Below, one piece after another: positions 1 to 5,223 of a stretch of 9,508 bases of DNA. The DNA comes from Synechococcus sp. PL34863bin_39 (lineage in GTDB: Bacteria; Cyanobacteriota; Cyanobacteriia; PCC-6307; Cyanobiaceae), in the NCBI GenBank assembly GCA_011523155.1, contig WTHL01000290.1, forward strand, positions 1 through 9,508, read 5' to 3'. The stretch's first letter is position 1; every line of letters starts with the position of its first letter. The notes under the pieces were generated by a model, which did not search any database, was not told where the DNA came from, and saw only the letters and a list, made by a program, of their open reading frames with translations. Made by a program: the position numbers and the translations under genes.

Positions 1-180
1 GCCCACTGCATCCTGATGCCGTACTGGGCGAAACGTCTCGGCCGATCGGCACTCCAGGCTCGCCAGCTCTCCCAACGGGGAGGCTTGCTGCACTGCCGGC
101 TGGAGGACAACCAGGTGCTGATCAGCGGACGGGTGGTTCCCTACCTGCGCGGCAAGCTGGTGCTCCCCAACCCGATCTGA
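1..180 (+). CDS. PhzF family isomerase/epimerase-like protein, C-terminal fragment
   Basis: This is the last 59 codons of a gene that begins left of the window, read in frame from base 1 to TGA at 178-180. The fragment opens with AHC followed by a PYWAKRLG segment, then LSQRGGLLHC, then VLISGRVVPYLRGKL. This matches the usual end of PhzF/YddE-family proteins, where a GSAHC motif precedes an x-PYWAxRLG helix, an RGG turn and a final V-x-I-x-G-x-V strand. The family shares the diaminopimelate epimerase fold. PhzF itself isomerises a phenazine precursor, but most bacterial members have no known substrate, so none is assigned. The catalytic Glu lies in the missing N-terminal half. A second gene of this family starts at the right edge on the same strand. 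Family assignment is strong; function is open. Confidence 0.85.
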   Translation, partial: AHCILMPYWAKRLGRSALQARQLSQRGGLLHCRLEDNQVLISGRVVPYLRGKLVLPNPI

Positions 181-191
181 CCGACTGCGAC

Positions 192-216
192 GACAGCCAG
201 GCCAAGACAGCCAGGC
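192..216. repeat. Two tandem copies of an 11-bp direct repeat
   Basis: GACAGCCAGGC occurs at 192-202 and again at 206-216, a 14-bp period, in the 44-bp gap between the convergent stop codons of the PhzF fragment and the small membrane protein. The role is unknown. It could be a short duplication left by replication slippage. Confidence 0.6.
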
Positions 217-224
217 GCAGTCAA

Positions 225-497
225 TCAATCGTCGTCATCAAATCCAGGCACAACCACGCGGAACGGGCGGTTCTCACCAGGGTCCTCGTTGTCGAGGATG
301 AAGGACCCGAGATCCTCCTCGATGTCAAACACGATGAGCGCATCCTGCTCGGGGTGCACGCCATCCATTTCGGGATGGCCGGCAAGCATGCGCTTGACCC
401 GGCGCCACTCGCCTAGGCGCTCCAGCACCTGCCGCACCACGTAGTCGGTGAGGATCACTGCCACCAGCAGCAGATTGAACACGAGAAGAAGCGTCAT
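225..497 (-). CDS. Small acidic single-pass membrane protein, function unknown
   Basis: A 90-residue protein. Residues 1-20 form one hydrophobic helix (MTLLLVFNLLLVAVILTDYV). A basic amphipathic stretch follows (RLGEWRRVKRM, about 27-37). The rest is strongly acidic and ends in four Asp. The expected topology is an N-terminal anchor with a short acidic cytoplasmic tail. The start at 497 is chosen because GAGAGG lies just upstream at normal spacing. An in-frame ATG at 512 would add five residues and has a poorer site. The open frame continues far upstream, but there it is only the antisense of the cupin gene. The gene is transcribed divergently from the cupin gene, with 72 bp between them. I do not recognise the family. 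Confidence 0.7.
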   Translation of the reverse strand: MTLLLVFNLLLVAVILTDYVVRQVLERLGEWRRVKRMLAGHPEMDGVHPEQDALIVFDIEEDLGSFILDNEDPGENRPFRVVVPGFDDDD

Positions 498-569
498 CGG
501 AACCTCTCTCATTGCTTCAAGTTTAGGCCGATCGATGGGCGCCACACTGCAGGCATCAGCGGTTGGATC

Positions 570-1025
570 ATGCAGAGACTGAAAACCGCGGCAGCGATCG
601 CTCCGCTGGTTCTGGCACTGGGGCTGCTGGGGGGACAGGGGGCCCGGGCCCATGGCGACGCCGATGAGCGCCGCCTGGGGATTCAGGTGGACACCCTGGC
701 CGCATCCACCCTCCAATGGGATGGCGATCCGCTGCCGGCCTATCCCCGCAGCCGGCCCGAAATCAAAATCCTGCGGATCACGATTCCGGCAGGGGTGACC
801 CTGCCGGTGCACACCCATCCCATGATCAACGCGGCGGTGATCACCCAGGGGCGGCTGGAACTGCGACTGAGCTCGGGAGCGACACGGGTGTTCGAGGCCG
901 GCGAGGCCCTGGTGGAAGTGGTGAACAGGCTCCACACCGGCCGCGCTCTGCCGGGCAGCGACGTGGAAGTGATCGTCTTCTATGCCGGCACACCGGGGAC
1001 TCCCGTCACCCTGATTCAACCCTGA
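570..1025 (+). CDS. Secreted or periplasmic cupin-domain protein
   Basis: A 151-residue protein. A signal peptide is clear: basic MQRLK, a hydrophobic core at residues 8-22, and a likely Ala-x-Ala cleavage at GARA/HGD near residue 27. The mature part is a single small beta-barrel cupin. Motif 1 is GVTLPVHTHPMINAAVITQG, with His81 and His83 as metal ligands; the Glu usually found a few residues later is not evident. Motif 2 is the region FEAGEALVEVVNRLHTG, with His122 as the probable third His ligand. Cupins bind a metal and act as small enzymes or binding proteins, and the reaction here cannot be read from sequence. It probably forms an operon with the membrane protein downstream. The cupin assignment is confident; metal and substrate are unknown. 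Confidence 0.85.
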   Translation: MQRLKTAAAIAPLVLALGLLGGQGARAHGDADERRLGIQVDTLAASTLQWDGDPLPAYPRSRPEIKILRITIPAGVTLPVHTHPMINAAVITQGRLELRLSSGATRVFEAGEALVEVVNRLHTGRALPGSDVEVIVFYAGTPGTPVTLIQP

Positions 1026-1082
1026 TCACGCCGCTGACCGAGGCGACCCGACAGGATGCAGGACCTCCACCGGCGATCCCCC

Positions 1083-1394
1083 ATGGCAGCCCCAACCCGC
1101 GACCAGATCCTGGCCAGCAGCGCAGGCTGGGTGGCGGTGCTGCTCAATGTGGTGCCGGGGGTAGGAACCGGCTATCTGTACCAACGCCGCTGGAGGGCCT
1201 ACTGGATCACGTCGGTTCTGGCCACCGGCTGGTTCGTGGCGGGGGCAGCGCTGGCCGGTGATGGGGGAGGAGCGGAGGACCCGACCAACCAGCTGATCGG
1301 CCTGTTGGGGCTGGTGCTGCTGAGCGGAATCACCGCCTGCGAAGCGGGTCTCACCCTCAAACGGGTCCGCGCCGCGCTGGAGACAGAGGCCTAA
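1083..1394 (+). CDS. Conserved membrane protein with three predicted helices
   Basis: A 103-residue protein. Hydrophobic segments lie at about 14-30, 40-58 and 71-90. The loop after the first helix carries VVPGVGTGYLYQRRWRAYW, a Gly/Pro-rich turn followed by aromatic and Arg residues. This resembles the PGLGxxY motif found in several families of small integral membrane proteins. An ATG at 1056 in the same frame would add nine residues (MQDLHRRSP). I prefer 1083 because the extra residues are polar and atypical, but neither start has a good ribosome site. It lies 57 bp downstream of the cupin gene on the same strand, so co-transcription is likely. Its TAA overlaps the stop codon of the convergent gene at 1391. 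No function can be assigned. Confidence 0.72.
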   Translation: MAAPTRDQILASSAGWVAVLLNVVPGVGTGYLYQRRWRAYWITSVLATGWFVAGAALAGDGGGAEDPTNQLIGLLGLVLLSGITACEAGLTLKRVRAALETEA

Positions 1395-1582
1395 CTCGCC
1401 AGCGGCGCCGGAAGCGCGGGCTTGGCCGCCCTGCCCGAGCGGTGATTGAAATGATCGAGAAGGGCACGGCGTGACTTCTCAGCTGACACAAGCCGGTTGA
1501 CCAGGGCCGCCGTGTCGTGATCGGAGAGTGAGCCATCCTCGTGCCATTTCAGGCAGGACAACGGTGAAACGGGGCCCGCCAT
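1391..1582 (-). CDS. Small hypothetical protein (63 aa)
   Basis: The protein begins MAGPVSPLSCLKWHEDG. A helix-forming charged middle follows (LSDHDTAALVNRLVSAEKSRRALLDHF, about 21-47), then a Pro/Ala-rich tail. There is no membrane segment. Codon use is like that of its neighbours, with G/C-rich third positions. The in-frame ATG at 1591 would add three residues (MRA), and neither start has a Shine-Dalgarno site. Its TAG at 1391-1393 overlaps the TAA of the convergent membrane-protein gene. An AT-rich intergenic stretch lies just upstream, as expected for a promoter. I do not recognise a family. It could be a chance frame, but composition and context favour a real gene. Confidence 0.55.
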   Translation of the reverse strand: MAGPVSPLSCLKWHEDGSLSDHDTAALVNRLVSAEKSRRALLDHFNHRSGRAAKPALPAPLAS

Positions 1583-1591
1583 TGCGCGCAT

Positions 1592-1835
1592 TTACTTTGG
1601 AAAACCAGCGTAAGGTCATCAATTGCTGACCACCAGAAAGGAATTCTGTAGATCAATCGCTGATTTTGAGCATTAATCACCAGCTCAAATCAGTTGATTT
1701 TTCATCTTTTGTTCATCTGCGGCCACCTTCGGGCCCGTTGTGTGCGCGACTGCACACAGACATGCGCACCGACTCCCTGCTGCAGGCTGGATTGGCGGGC
1801 CTGCAGACTGCTGCCCAGCCCTGGGTGACACCGGC
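1592..1835. other. Intergenic region, AT-rich at its left end, between divergent small genes
   Basis: No convincing protein gene lies here. The first 130 bases are markedly AT-richer than the surroundings and probably hold promoters for the minus-strand gene at 1582 and the plus-strand gene at 1866. No clear -35/-10 pair stands out. The right part returns to high GC and contains the inverted repeat at 1739-1758 and a 35-codon upstream ORF (1762-1869). Confidence 0.5.
1739..1758. promoter_or_regulatory. Perfect 7-bp inverted repeat with 6-nt centre
   Basis: TGTGTGC and GCACACA flank a 6-base centre. The site lies about 110 bp upstream of the hypothetical gene at 1866. It could form a hairpin in a leader transcript or serve as a dyad-symmetric protein site. 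No regulator is identified. Confidence 0.35.
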
Positions 1836-1865
1836 ATGCGCGAGTCTGCAGACCGCAAACCCGAG

Positions 1866-2126
1866 ATGAGTGCCGAGATCCGTGCGGTGTATGGGGATCC
1901 GCAGATCGACGGCATGGACGTTCTCTATGGAGCCATCGCCGAGCGACTGCGGTCGGGCATGGACTTTGAAGCGGCCTACGCGGCGGTGATCAGCGCCGGA
2001 GGACCGGAGGCCGCCACCTGGATCCGGTTCTGTGTTCAGTGCGCCGGACGCTTTGAAACTCCACCGGCGGAGGTGGACTTTCTGGCGGGGCTGGAGCTGT
2101 TCAGCCGCAACCATGGCGGGCTCTGA
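1866..2126 (+). CDS. Small hypothetical protein (86 aa)
   Basis: The protein begins MSAEIRAVYGDPQIDGMDVLYGAIAERL. It is predicted to be mostly helical and soluble, with two Cys close together (FCVQC, residues 56 and 59) and an aromatic-rich second half. It has no signal peptide or membrane helix. An in-frame ATG at 1836 would add ten polar residues. I prefer 1866 because its ATG overlaps the TGA of a 35-codon upstream frame by four bases (ATGA), a layout typical of translational coupling. The gene faces the next minus-strand gene, with a GC-rich hairpin between the two stops. I do not recognise the family. The CxxC pair could bind a metal, but a partner CxxC is absent. Confidence 0.7.
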   Translation: MSAEIRAVYGDPQIDGMDVLYGAIAERLRSGMDFEAAYAAVISAGGPEAATWIRFCVQCAGRFETPPAEVDFLAGLELFSRNHGGL

Positions 2127-2136
2127 CCGAACGGGG

Positions 2137-2156
2137 GGAGCGCGAACGACCGCTCC
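2137..2156. terminator. Hairpin between convergent genes, possible two-way terminator
   Basis: GGAGCG and CGCTCC form a perfect 6-bp stem around an 8-base loop. An outer GAAC/GTTC pairing (2129-2132 with 2158-2161) can extend it across an internal loop. It sits between the stop codons of two convergent genes. No run of T follows on either strand, so a classical intrinsic terminator is not certain. Confidence 0.4.
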
Positions 2157-2159
2157 GGT

Positions 2160-2354
2160 TCAGCGGCCCAGGGCCATGGCTGCATCCAGGCGCTTCACCT
2201 CATGGCGGAGAAACTCCGGCCACATCGACACCAGAAAGGTGAGCACGCTGATGGACCGCAACTGCTGGGAGGAGCCAGGGCGGGTGTGCTGGAAATCAGT
2301 CAACAACTGGTGGGCAGCCTCGAGCTGCTCACGGCAGCGATTGTCAATCGTCAT
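2160..2354 (-). CDS. Small hypothetical protein (64 aa)
   Basis: The sequence reads MTIDNRCREQLEAAHQLLTDFQHT, then LRSISVLTFLVSMWPEFLRHEVKRLDAAMALGR. It looks like two or three amphipathic helices, with no signal peptide and no clear membrane span. A G-rich stretch (GTGGGGGTG) lies about 6-14 bases before the ATG and may serve as the ribosome site. It follows the gene at 2429-2650 on the same strand, 74 bp away, so the two may share a transcript. The family is not recognised. Reality as a gene is supported by clean codon use and by the hairpin placed exactly at its end. Confidence 0.65.
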   Translation of the reverse strand: MTIDNRCREQLEAAHQLLTDFQHTRPGSSQQLRSISVLTFLVSMWPEFLRHEVKRLDAAMALGR

Positions 2355-2428
2355 CGCGGCACCCCCACAGCATGGACTGGATCACCGATCACGGATGCAG
2401 ATCAGGCTAAGGCCCGTCAGCGCTGCCC

Positions 2429-2650
2429 TCAGCCGAACTGGCCGTGGGCACGGAAGCGCATCGCCCCCTGGCCGTCGGTGGAGATCACACCGGCACCGAT
2501 CATTTCGAGGGTGTGAAAACAGGCCTTGGCCTTGGCTTCGGTGAGCTGGGTGGTGAGCATCCAGCTGCGGCGGATCTCCTGCCAGGCCACCGGCCGGTTG
2601 TATTTGGCGGCAATGAAGTGAATCTGTTTCAGGAGCTGATCGGTGATCAT
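2429..2650 (-). CDS. Small protein with a possible winged-helix fold (73 aa)
   Basis: The protein reads as helix (MITDQLLKQIHFIAAKYN), helix (PVAWQEIRRSWM), helix (TEAKAKACFHTLEMIGAG), then a short beta-like hairpin (VISTDGQGAMRFRA). This three-helix-plus-wing order, with Gly in the wing turn and basic residues after it, fits a minimal winged helix-turn-helix. The reading is by eye only. If correct, the protein would bind DNA and might act on dyads in its own upstream region. It is divergent from the SDR-like gene at 2831 across a 180-bp spacer with two inverted repeats. No signal or membrane segment is present. Confidence 0.68.
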   Translation of the reverse strand: MITDQLLKQIHFIAAKYNRPVAWQEIRRSWMLTTQLTEAKAKACFHTLEMIGAGVISTDGQGAMRFRAHGQFG

Positions 2651-2656
2651 GGGCTG

Positions 2657-2695
2657 CCCTGGTTGGTGCCTTTGTTGTATCGAGCTGAACCAGGG
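2657..2695. promoter_or_regulatory. Perfect 8-bp inverted repeat upstream of the winged-helix-like gene
   Basis: CCCTGGTT (2657-2664) and AACCAGGG (2688-2695) flank 23 bases. The site begins 7 bases before the start codon of the minus-strand gene at 2650. In its mRNA this would form a leader hairpin near the ribosome site. At the DNA level it could be a widely spaced operator. Confidence 0.4.
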
Positions 2696-2699
2696 GCGT

Positions 2700-2716
2700 C
2701 TGTTCTCAGCGAACAG
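2700..2716. promoter_or_regulatory. Dyad CTGTTC-N5-GAACAG in a divergent intergenic region
   Basis: Perfect 6-bp arms surround five bases. The site lies in the spacer between the divergent genes at 2650 (minus) and 2831 (plus), next to the larger dyad at 2657-2695. Form and position suit a repressor site for either gene. It does not match the usual cyanobacterial LexA or NtcA consensus. Confidence 0.38.
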
Positions 2717-2830
2717 GGGGCGACCGCGATGTCAGCAACCGCGGACTGCGCACGAGCGCAACGGTAGGGACCGCTTCAGCCGGCAGAGGTCAATTCTCGT
2801 TACAACAGCTTGACCTGCACGGGCGAACCA

Positions 2831-3688
2831 GTGACGTCTTACGGAGTGATCGGCTGCGGTTACGTGGGCACCGACGTGGCGGTGCGGATGCGATACGCCG
2901 GGATGGAGGTGGTCGGCACCACCCGCTCCTCCGACAAGCTCAGCCAGCTGGCGGAGGTGGTGCACGACGCCCGCCGGCTGGATCTGAGCGATCCCGACCA
3001 GGACTACGGCATCCTCGATGGCCTGGATGGCCTGCTGGTGAGCGTGGCCCCCACCCAGCAGGGCGAGGGGTACGAGCAGGTGTTCGCCCGCGGAATCCGC
3101 AACCTCGCCCGGGCCCTGCGCTGCCGGCCCGGCAGTCGTCAACTGCACGTGACCTACATCAGCAGCGCCGGGGTGTACGGCGATCAGCAGGGCGCCGACG
3201 TGGATGAAACCGCCACCCTCGACAGCACCAATCCCGTGAATGCCCTGCTGGCGGCATCGGAAGAGCTGCTGCTGAGCATTGACCGCCCCGACACGCGCGT
3301 CTGCGTGCTGCGGCTTGGCGGCATCTATGGCCCCGGGCGCGACATGGTGGGAATGATCCAGCGGGCCGCCGGCCAGCAGGTGCCCAAGAACGGCAATTCG
3401 ATTCCGGCCTGGAGCAGCATTCTGGACATCACCCGCGGGGTGGAGTTCGCCTTCGAGCAGGGGCTTGAAGGGATCTTCAACCTGGTGGACGACATGCAGC
3501 TGAGCCGGCGCCAGCTCTCCACGGCGATCTGCGACCGGGAGGGTCTTCCCCCCGTGCTCTGGGGCCACAGTGACGGCCCCGGATCCCGTTCCATCAACGC
3601 CCGGGTGTCGAACCGCAAGATCAAGGACGCCGGATTTGCCTTCAGCTCCCCCTCGATGCTGGAACCGGTCACGGCCGCGCACTCCTGA
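2831..3688 (+). CDS. NAD(P)-binding SDR/epimerase-like protein (atypical extended SDR)
   Basis: About 285 residues. The N-terminus is a textbook Rossmann start: YGVIGCGYVGTDVA has the GxGxxG nucleotide motif at residues 8-13. Later landmarks are LLVSVAPT, YISSAGVYGDQQGADVDE (the SDR strand and loop with the active-site Ser region), VLRLGGIYGPGRD, and DITRGVEFAFE. This pattern fits the NAD-dependent epimerase/dehydratase group and is closest in feel to the YeeZ-like atypical SDRs. The Tyr-x-x-x-Lys pair is not present; the matching place reads NPVNALLAASEELL. It may therefore lack classical dehydrogenase chemistry. Start: GTG at 2831 puts the Rossmann motif at the usual distance from the N-terminus, while an in-frame TTG at 2810 would add seven residues. 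It appears to be transcribed alone. Substrate is unknown. Confidence 0.85.
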   Translation: MTSYGVIGCGYVGTDVAVRMRYAGMEVVGTTRSSDKLSQLAEVVHDARRLDLSDPDQDYGILDGLDGLLVSVAPTQQGEGYEQVFARGIRNLARALRCRPGSRQLHVTYISSAGVYGDQQGADVDETATLDSTNPVNALLAASEELLLSIDRPDTRVCVLRLGGIYGPGRDMVGMIQRAAGQQVPKNGNSIPAWSSILDITRGVEFAFEQGLEGIFNLVDDMQLSRRQLSTAICDREGLPPVLWGHSDGPGSRSINARVSNRKIKDAGFAFSSPSMLEPVTAAHS

Positions 3689-3937
3689 AACCGGCAGGAT
3701 ATTAATTGCCATTCATACAAAAAAATCAAGAGGCCCGCCTGGTACATGACAATGAAATTGCCTCTTCCAAGACATTGTTATGCGCCCACGAAAAGCTGAA
3801 CCAAAGTAAAAATTGCGCACAGTTCAGAAAATCTTTCACAAAACACAATCACTTGAGTGAACTTCCATTGACTCTGCGGTCATTGATTTTTCACGCCCAT
3901 ACAGTGAGTGAAAGATTGAAGCCAAAGTTCCGACCTA
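3689..3937. other. AT-rich intergenic region upstream of the GAF gene
   Basis: These 249 bases are much AT-richer than the flanking genes and contain no credible coding frame. Seven-base arms AAGAGGC (3728-3734) and GCCTCTT (3760-3766) could form a loose hairpin after the SDR-like gene. A short dyad, TCACT-TG-AGTGA, lies at 3849-3860, and AGTGA recurs at 3903-3907 and 3907-3911 and near the GTG start. Promoters for the GAF gene probably lie here, but no clear box can be named. Confidence 0.45.
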
Positions 3938-4696
3938 GTGAAGCCAGCCGCAATTCCGGACAACGAAAGCGACCGGCTCAAAGCACTCAGTGAGTACAGG
4001 ATCCTCGGAACCCGCCCCGAGGAGTCCTATGACGACATCACGCGCATGGCCTCACTGGTCTGCCAGACCCCGATTGCGCTGCTCAGCCTTGTGGATGTGG
4101 ACCGGCAGTGGTTCAAATCCAAAGTGGGGGTCGACGCCACCGAAACGCCGCGGGACTGGTCGTTCTGCGCCCATGCGATCCACGCACCGGAGCCACTGGT
4201 CGTGCGCGATGCGCTCTGGGATGAACGGTTTCACGACAACCCGCTCGTGTGCGGCGACCCGAAAATCCGCTTCTATGCCGGGTTTCCCCTCAGCAACATG
4301 GGAGGGCAGCGGATCGGAACCCTGTGCGTGATCGACCGCGAGCCCGGCGAGCTCTCGGCGGTGCAGGTCGAGGTGATGGAGGCCCTCGCCCGGCAGGTGA
4401 TGGCCTTTCTGGAGCTGCGCAAACGCTCGATCCGGCTGATGCAGGCGTTCTGCTCCTCGGAAGCCAGCCCGGGGATGATTGCCACCTGCAGTTACTGCCG
4501 CAAAGCCCGCAATGAAGAGGGGCGGTGGGTGTACCTCGATCAGTTCCTGAGCCGACACACCGAGCTGCAGTTCTCCCACGGGATCTGCGACGGCTGCATC
4601 GAGGAGCACTTCCCGGATGTGATGAATGCCTGGAAGGCCGAGGAGGCCGGCGCCGGGGACAAGTCTGAGCCTCCCGCCGCCGGCTCCCCGGACTGA
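3938..4696 (+). CDS. Stand-alone GAF-domain protein with a C-terminal four-cysteine tail
   Basis: A 252-residue protein with a GTG start. Residues 12-34 (SDRLKALSEYRILGTRPEESYDD) are the usual lead-in to this type of GAF domain. Residues 35-165 are the GAF domain, with ALLSLVDVDRQWFKSKVG, SFCAHA (75-80), ERFHDNPLV, IRFYAGFPL and GTLCVID. A helical linker follows. Residues 184-220 are a Cys-rich module, CSYC and GICDGC, with C184, C187, C217 and C220 spaced as a possible zinc site and WVYLDQFL between them. The same kind of tail is known at the C-terminus of some bacterial response regulators and histidine kinases. Here no kinase, receiver or cyclase domain is present, so this may be a sensor that works through a partner. 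No canonical bilin-binding Cys context is evident. Function is unknown; the domain call is firm. Confidence 0.9.
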   Translation: MKPAAIPDNESDRLKALSEYRILGTRPEESYDDITRMASLVCQTPIALLSLVDVDRQWFKSKVGVDATETPRDWSFCAHAIHAPEPLVVRDALWDERFHDNPLVCGDPKIRFYAGFPLSNMGGQRIGTLCVIDREPGELSAVQVEVMEALARQVMAFLELRKRSIRLMQAFCSSEASPGMIATCSYCRKARNEEGRWVYLDQFLSRHTELQFSHGICDGCIEEHFPDVMNAWKAEEAGAGDKSEPPAAGSPD

Positions 4697-4703
4697 AGGC
4701 CCC

Positions 4704-4862
4704 TCAGAGCCCGCCGAGGGAGAGGGACAGCTGCAGGGTGGTGAAGCCCACCACGAACACACCACCGAGCAGCAACAGCTCCTGGCGACTGTTCGCCATC
4801 AACAGAACAGCGGATCCCACCAGCAGCGAACCGAAGAACACAAACGGGAGCTGGAGTTCCAA
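4704..4862 (-). CDS. Small two-helix membrane protein (52 aa, TTG start)
   Basis: The frame opens at TTG (4860-4862) and ends at TGA (4704-4706). The product begins MELQLPFVFFGSLLVGSAVLL, followed by the polar turn MANSRQE, then LLLLGGVFVVGFTTLQLSLSLGGL. That is two hydrophobic helices around a short polar loop, a hairpin membrane protein. A TAG lies in frame five codons upstream of the TTG, so TTG is the only common start available. AAGG lies about 10 bases before it. The stop is 7 bp from the stop of the convergent GAF gene. The protein-like pattern and tight fit between neighbours argue for a real gene. A strong dyad lies 40 bp upstream. No family is recognised. Confidence 0.6.
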   Translation of the reverse strand: MELQLPFVFFGSLLVGSAVLLMANSRQELLLLGGVFVVGFTTLQLSLSLGGL

Positions 4863-4901
4863 TGTGTTGAAACCTTGCTACGCACCACCTTTGCACGGCT
4901 G

Positions 4902-4933
4902 TGTGAAGCGAATGTCATGACAAATGCGTCACA
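4902..4933. promoter_or_regulatory. 32-bp imperfect dyad centred on palindrome TGTCATGACA
   Basis: The centre, TGTCATGACA (4913-4922), is a perfect 10-bp palindrome. Moving outward, GC (4908-4909) pairs with GC (4926-4927), and TGTGA (4902-4906) pairs with TCACA (4929-4933). In all 12 of 16 half-site positions are complementary, plus one G-T. The site lies 40 bp upstream of the TTG start of the small membrane protein and downstream of the gene ending at 4994. An operator for that small gene is the simplest reading; a leader hairpin is the alternative. Confidence 0.5.
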
Positions 4934-4993
4934 ACTGCGATCCGGGGCCGACTGCTTCAAGTTTCTTTGCAGGATCCACGATCAGGGGTGGGG

Positions 4994-5218
4994 CTATACC
5001 AGCCACTGATCGGCGTCCATGATCCGCTTGATCAAGAGACCGAGCCGCTTGAATTCGGCGAAATTGAGATCCTTCACCGCCTGATCAAGGCCGCAGTCGA
5101 CCCAGGCGCCGTCGCGCTTCTCGTAGATCGTGAAATCCTGCTCGAGGCTGTCGCGGCGGATGCAGTAGGTGATGCCGTCCTCATGCAGGAAGTCGGCGGA
5201 GTGAAGCTGCAGGGCCAT
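4994..5218 (-). CDS. Small hypothetical protein coupled to an L,D-transpeptidase-like gene (74 aa)
   Basis: The sequence reads MALQLHSADFLHEDGITYCIRRDSLEQDFTIYEKRDGAWVDCGLDQAVKDLNFAEFKRLGLLIKRIMDADQWLV. It looks like a small alpha/beta protein with a beta-rich first half (residues 10-40) and a helical end. No signal peptide or membrane helix is visible, so it is probably cytoplasmic, in contrast to its exported neighbour. Its ATG lies 5 bp after the stop of the lipoprotein gene and has no ribosome site of its own, so translational coupling is likely. The family is not recognised. Gene reality is well supported by codon use and the tandem arrangement. Confidence 0.75.
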   Translation of the reverse strand: MALQLHSADFLHEDGITYCIRRDSLEQDFTIYEKRDGAWVDCGLDQAVKDLNFAEFKRLGLLIKRIMDADQWLV

Positions 5219-5223
5219 GGCGC

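Noticed and set aside
225..1019. Extending the small acidic membrane protein to 264 residues
   Set aside because: The added part is antisense to the cupin gene; a good ribosome site and a membrane helix mark the start at 497.
2700..2716. LexA (SOS) box
   Set aside because: The half-site order and spacing do not fit the cyanobacterial or Gram-positive LexA consensus, and neither flanking gene is a typical SOS gene.
2732..3712. A 326-codon open frame on the minus strand
   Set aside because: It is antisense to the SDR-like gene, whose Rossmann and epimerase motifs are clear. Its product is His/Ala/Gly/Val-rich without recognisable domains, as expected for a shadow frame in GC-rich DNA.
3706..3993. 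A 95-codon plus-strand frame in the AT-rich spacer
   Set aside because: It has unusual composition (Lys, Asn, Ser and His rich), no domain, and overlaps the GAF gene start in another frame. It looks like intergenic DNA.
4052..4765. A 237-codon minus-strand frame
   Set aside because: It is antisense to the GAF-domain gene and gives a low-information product; the plus-strand frame matches a known domain along its length.
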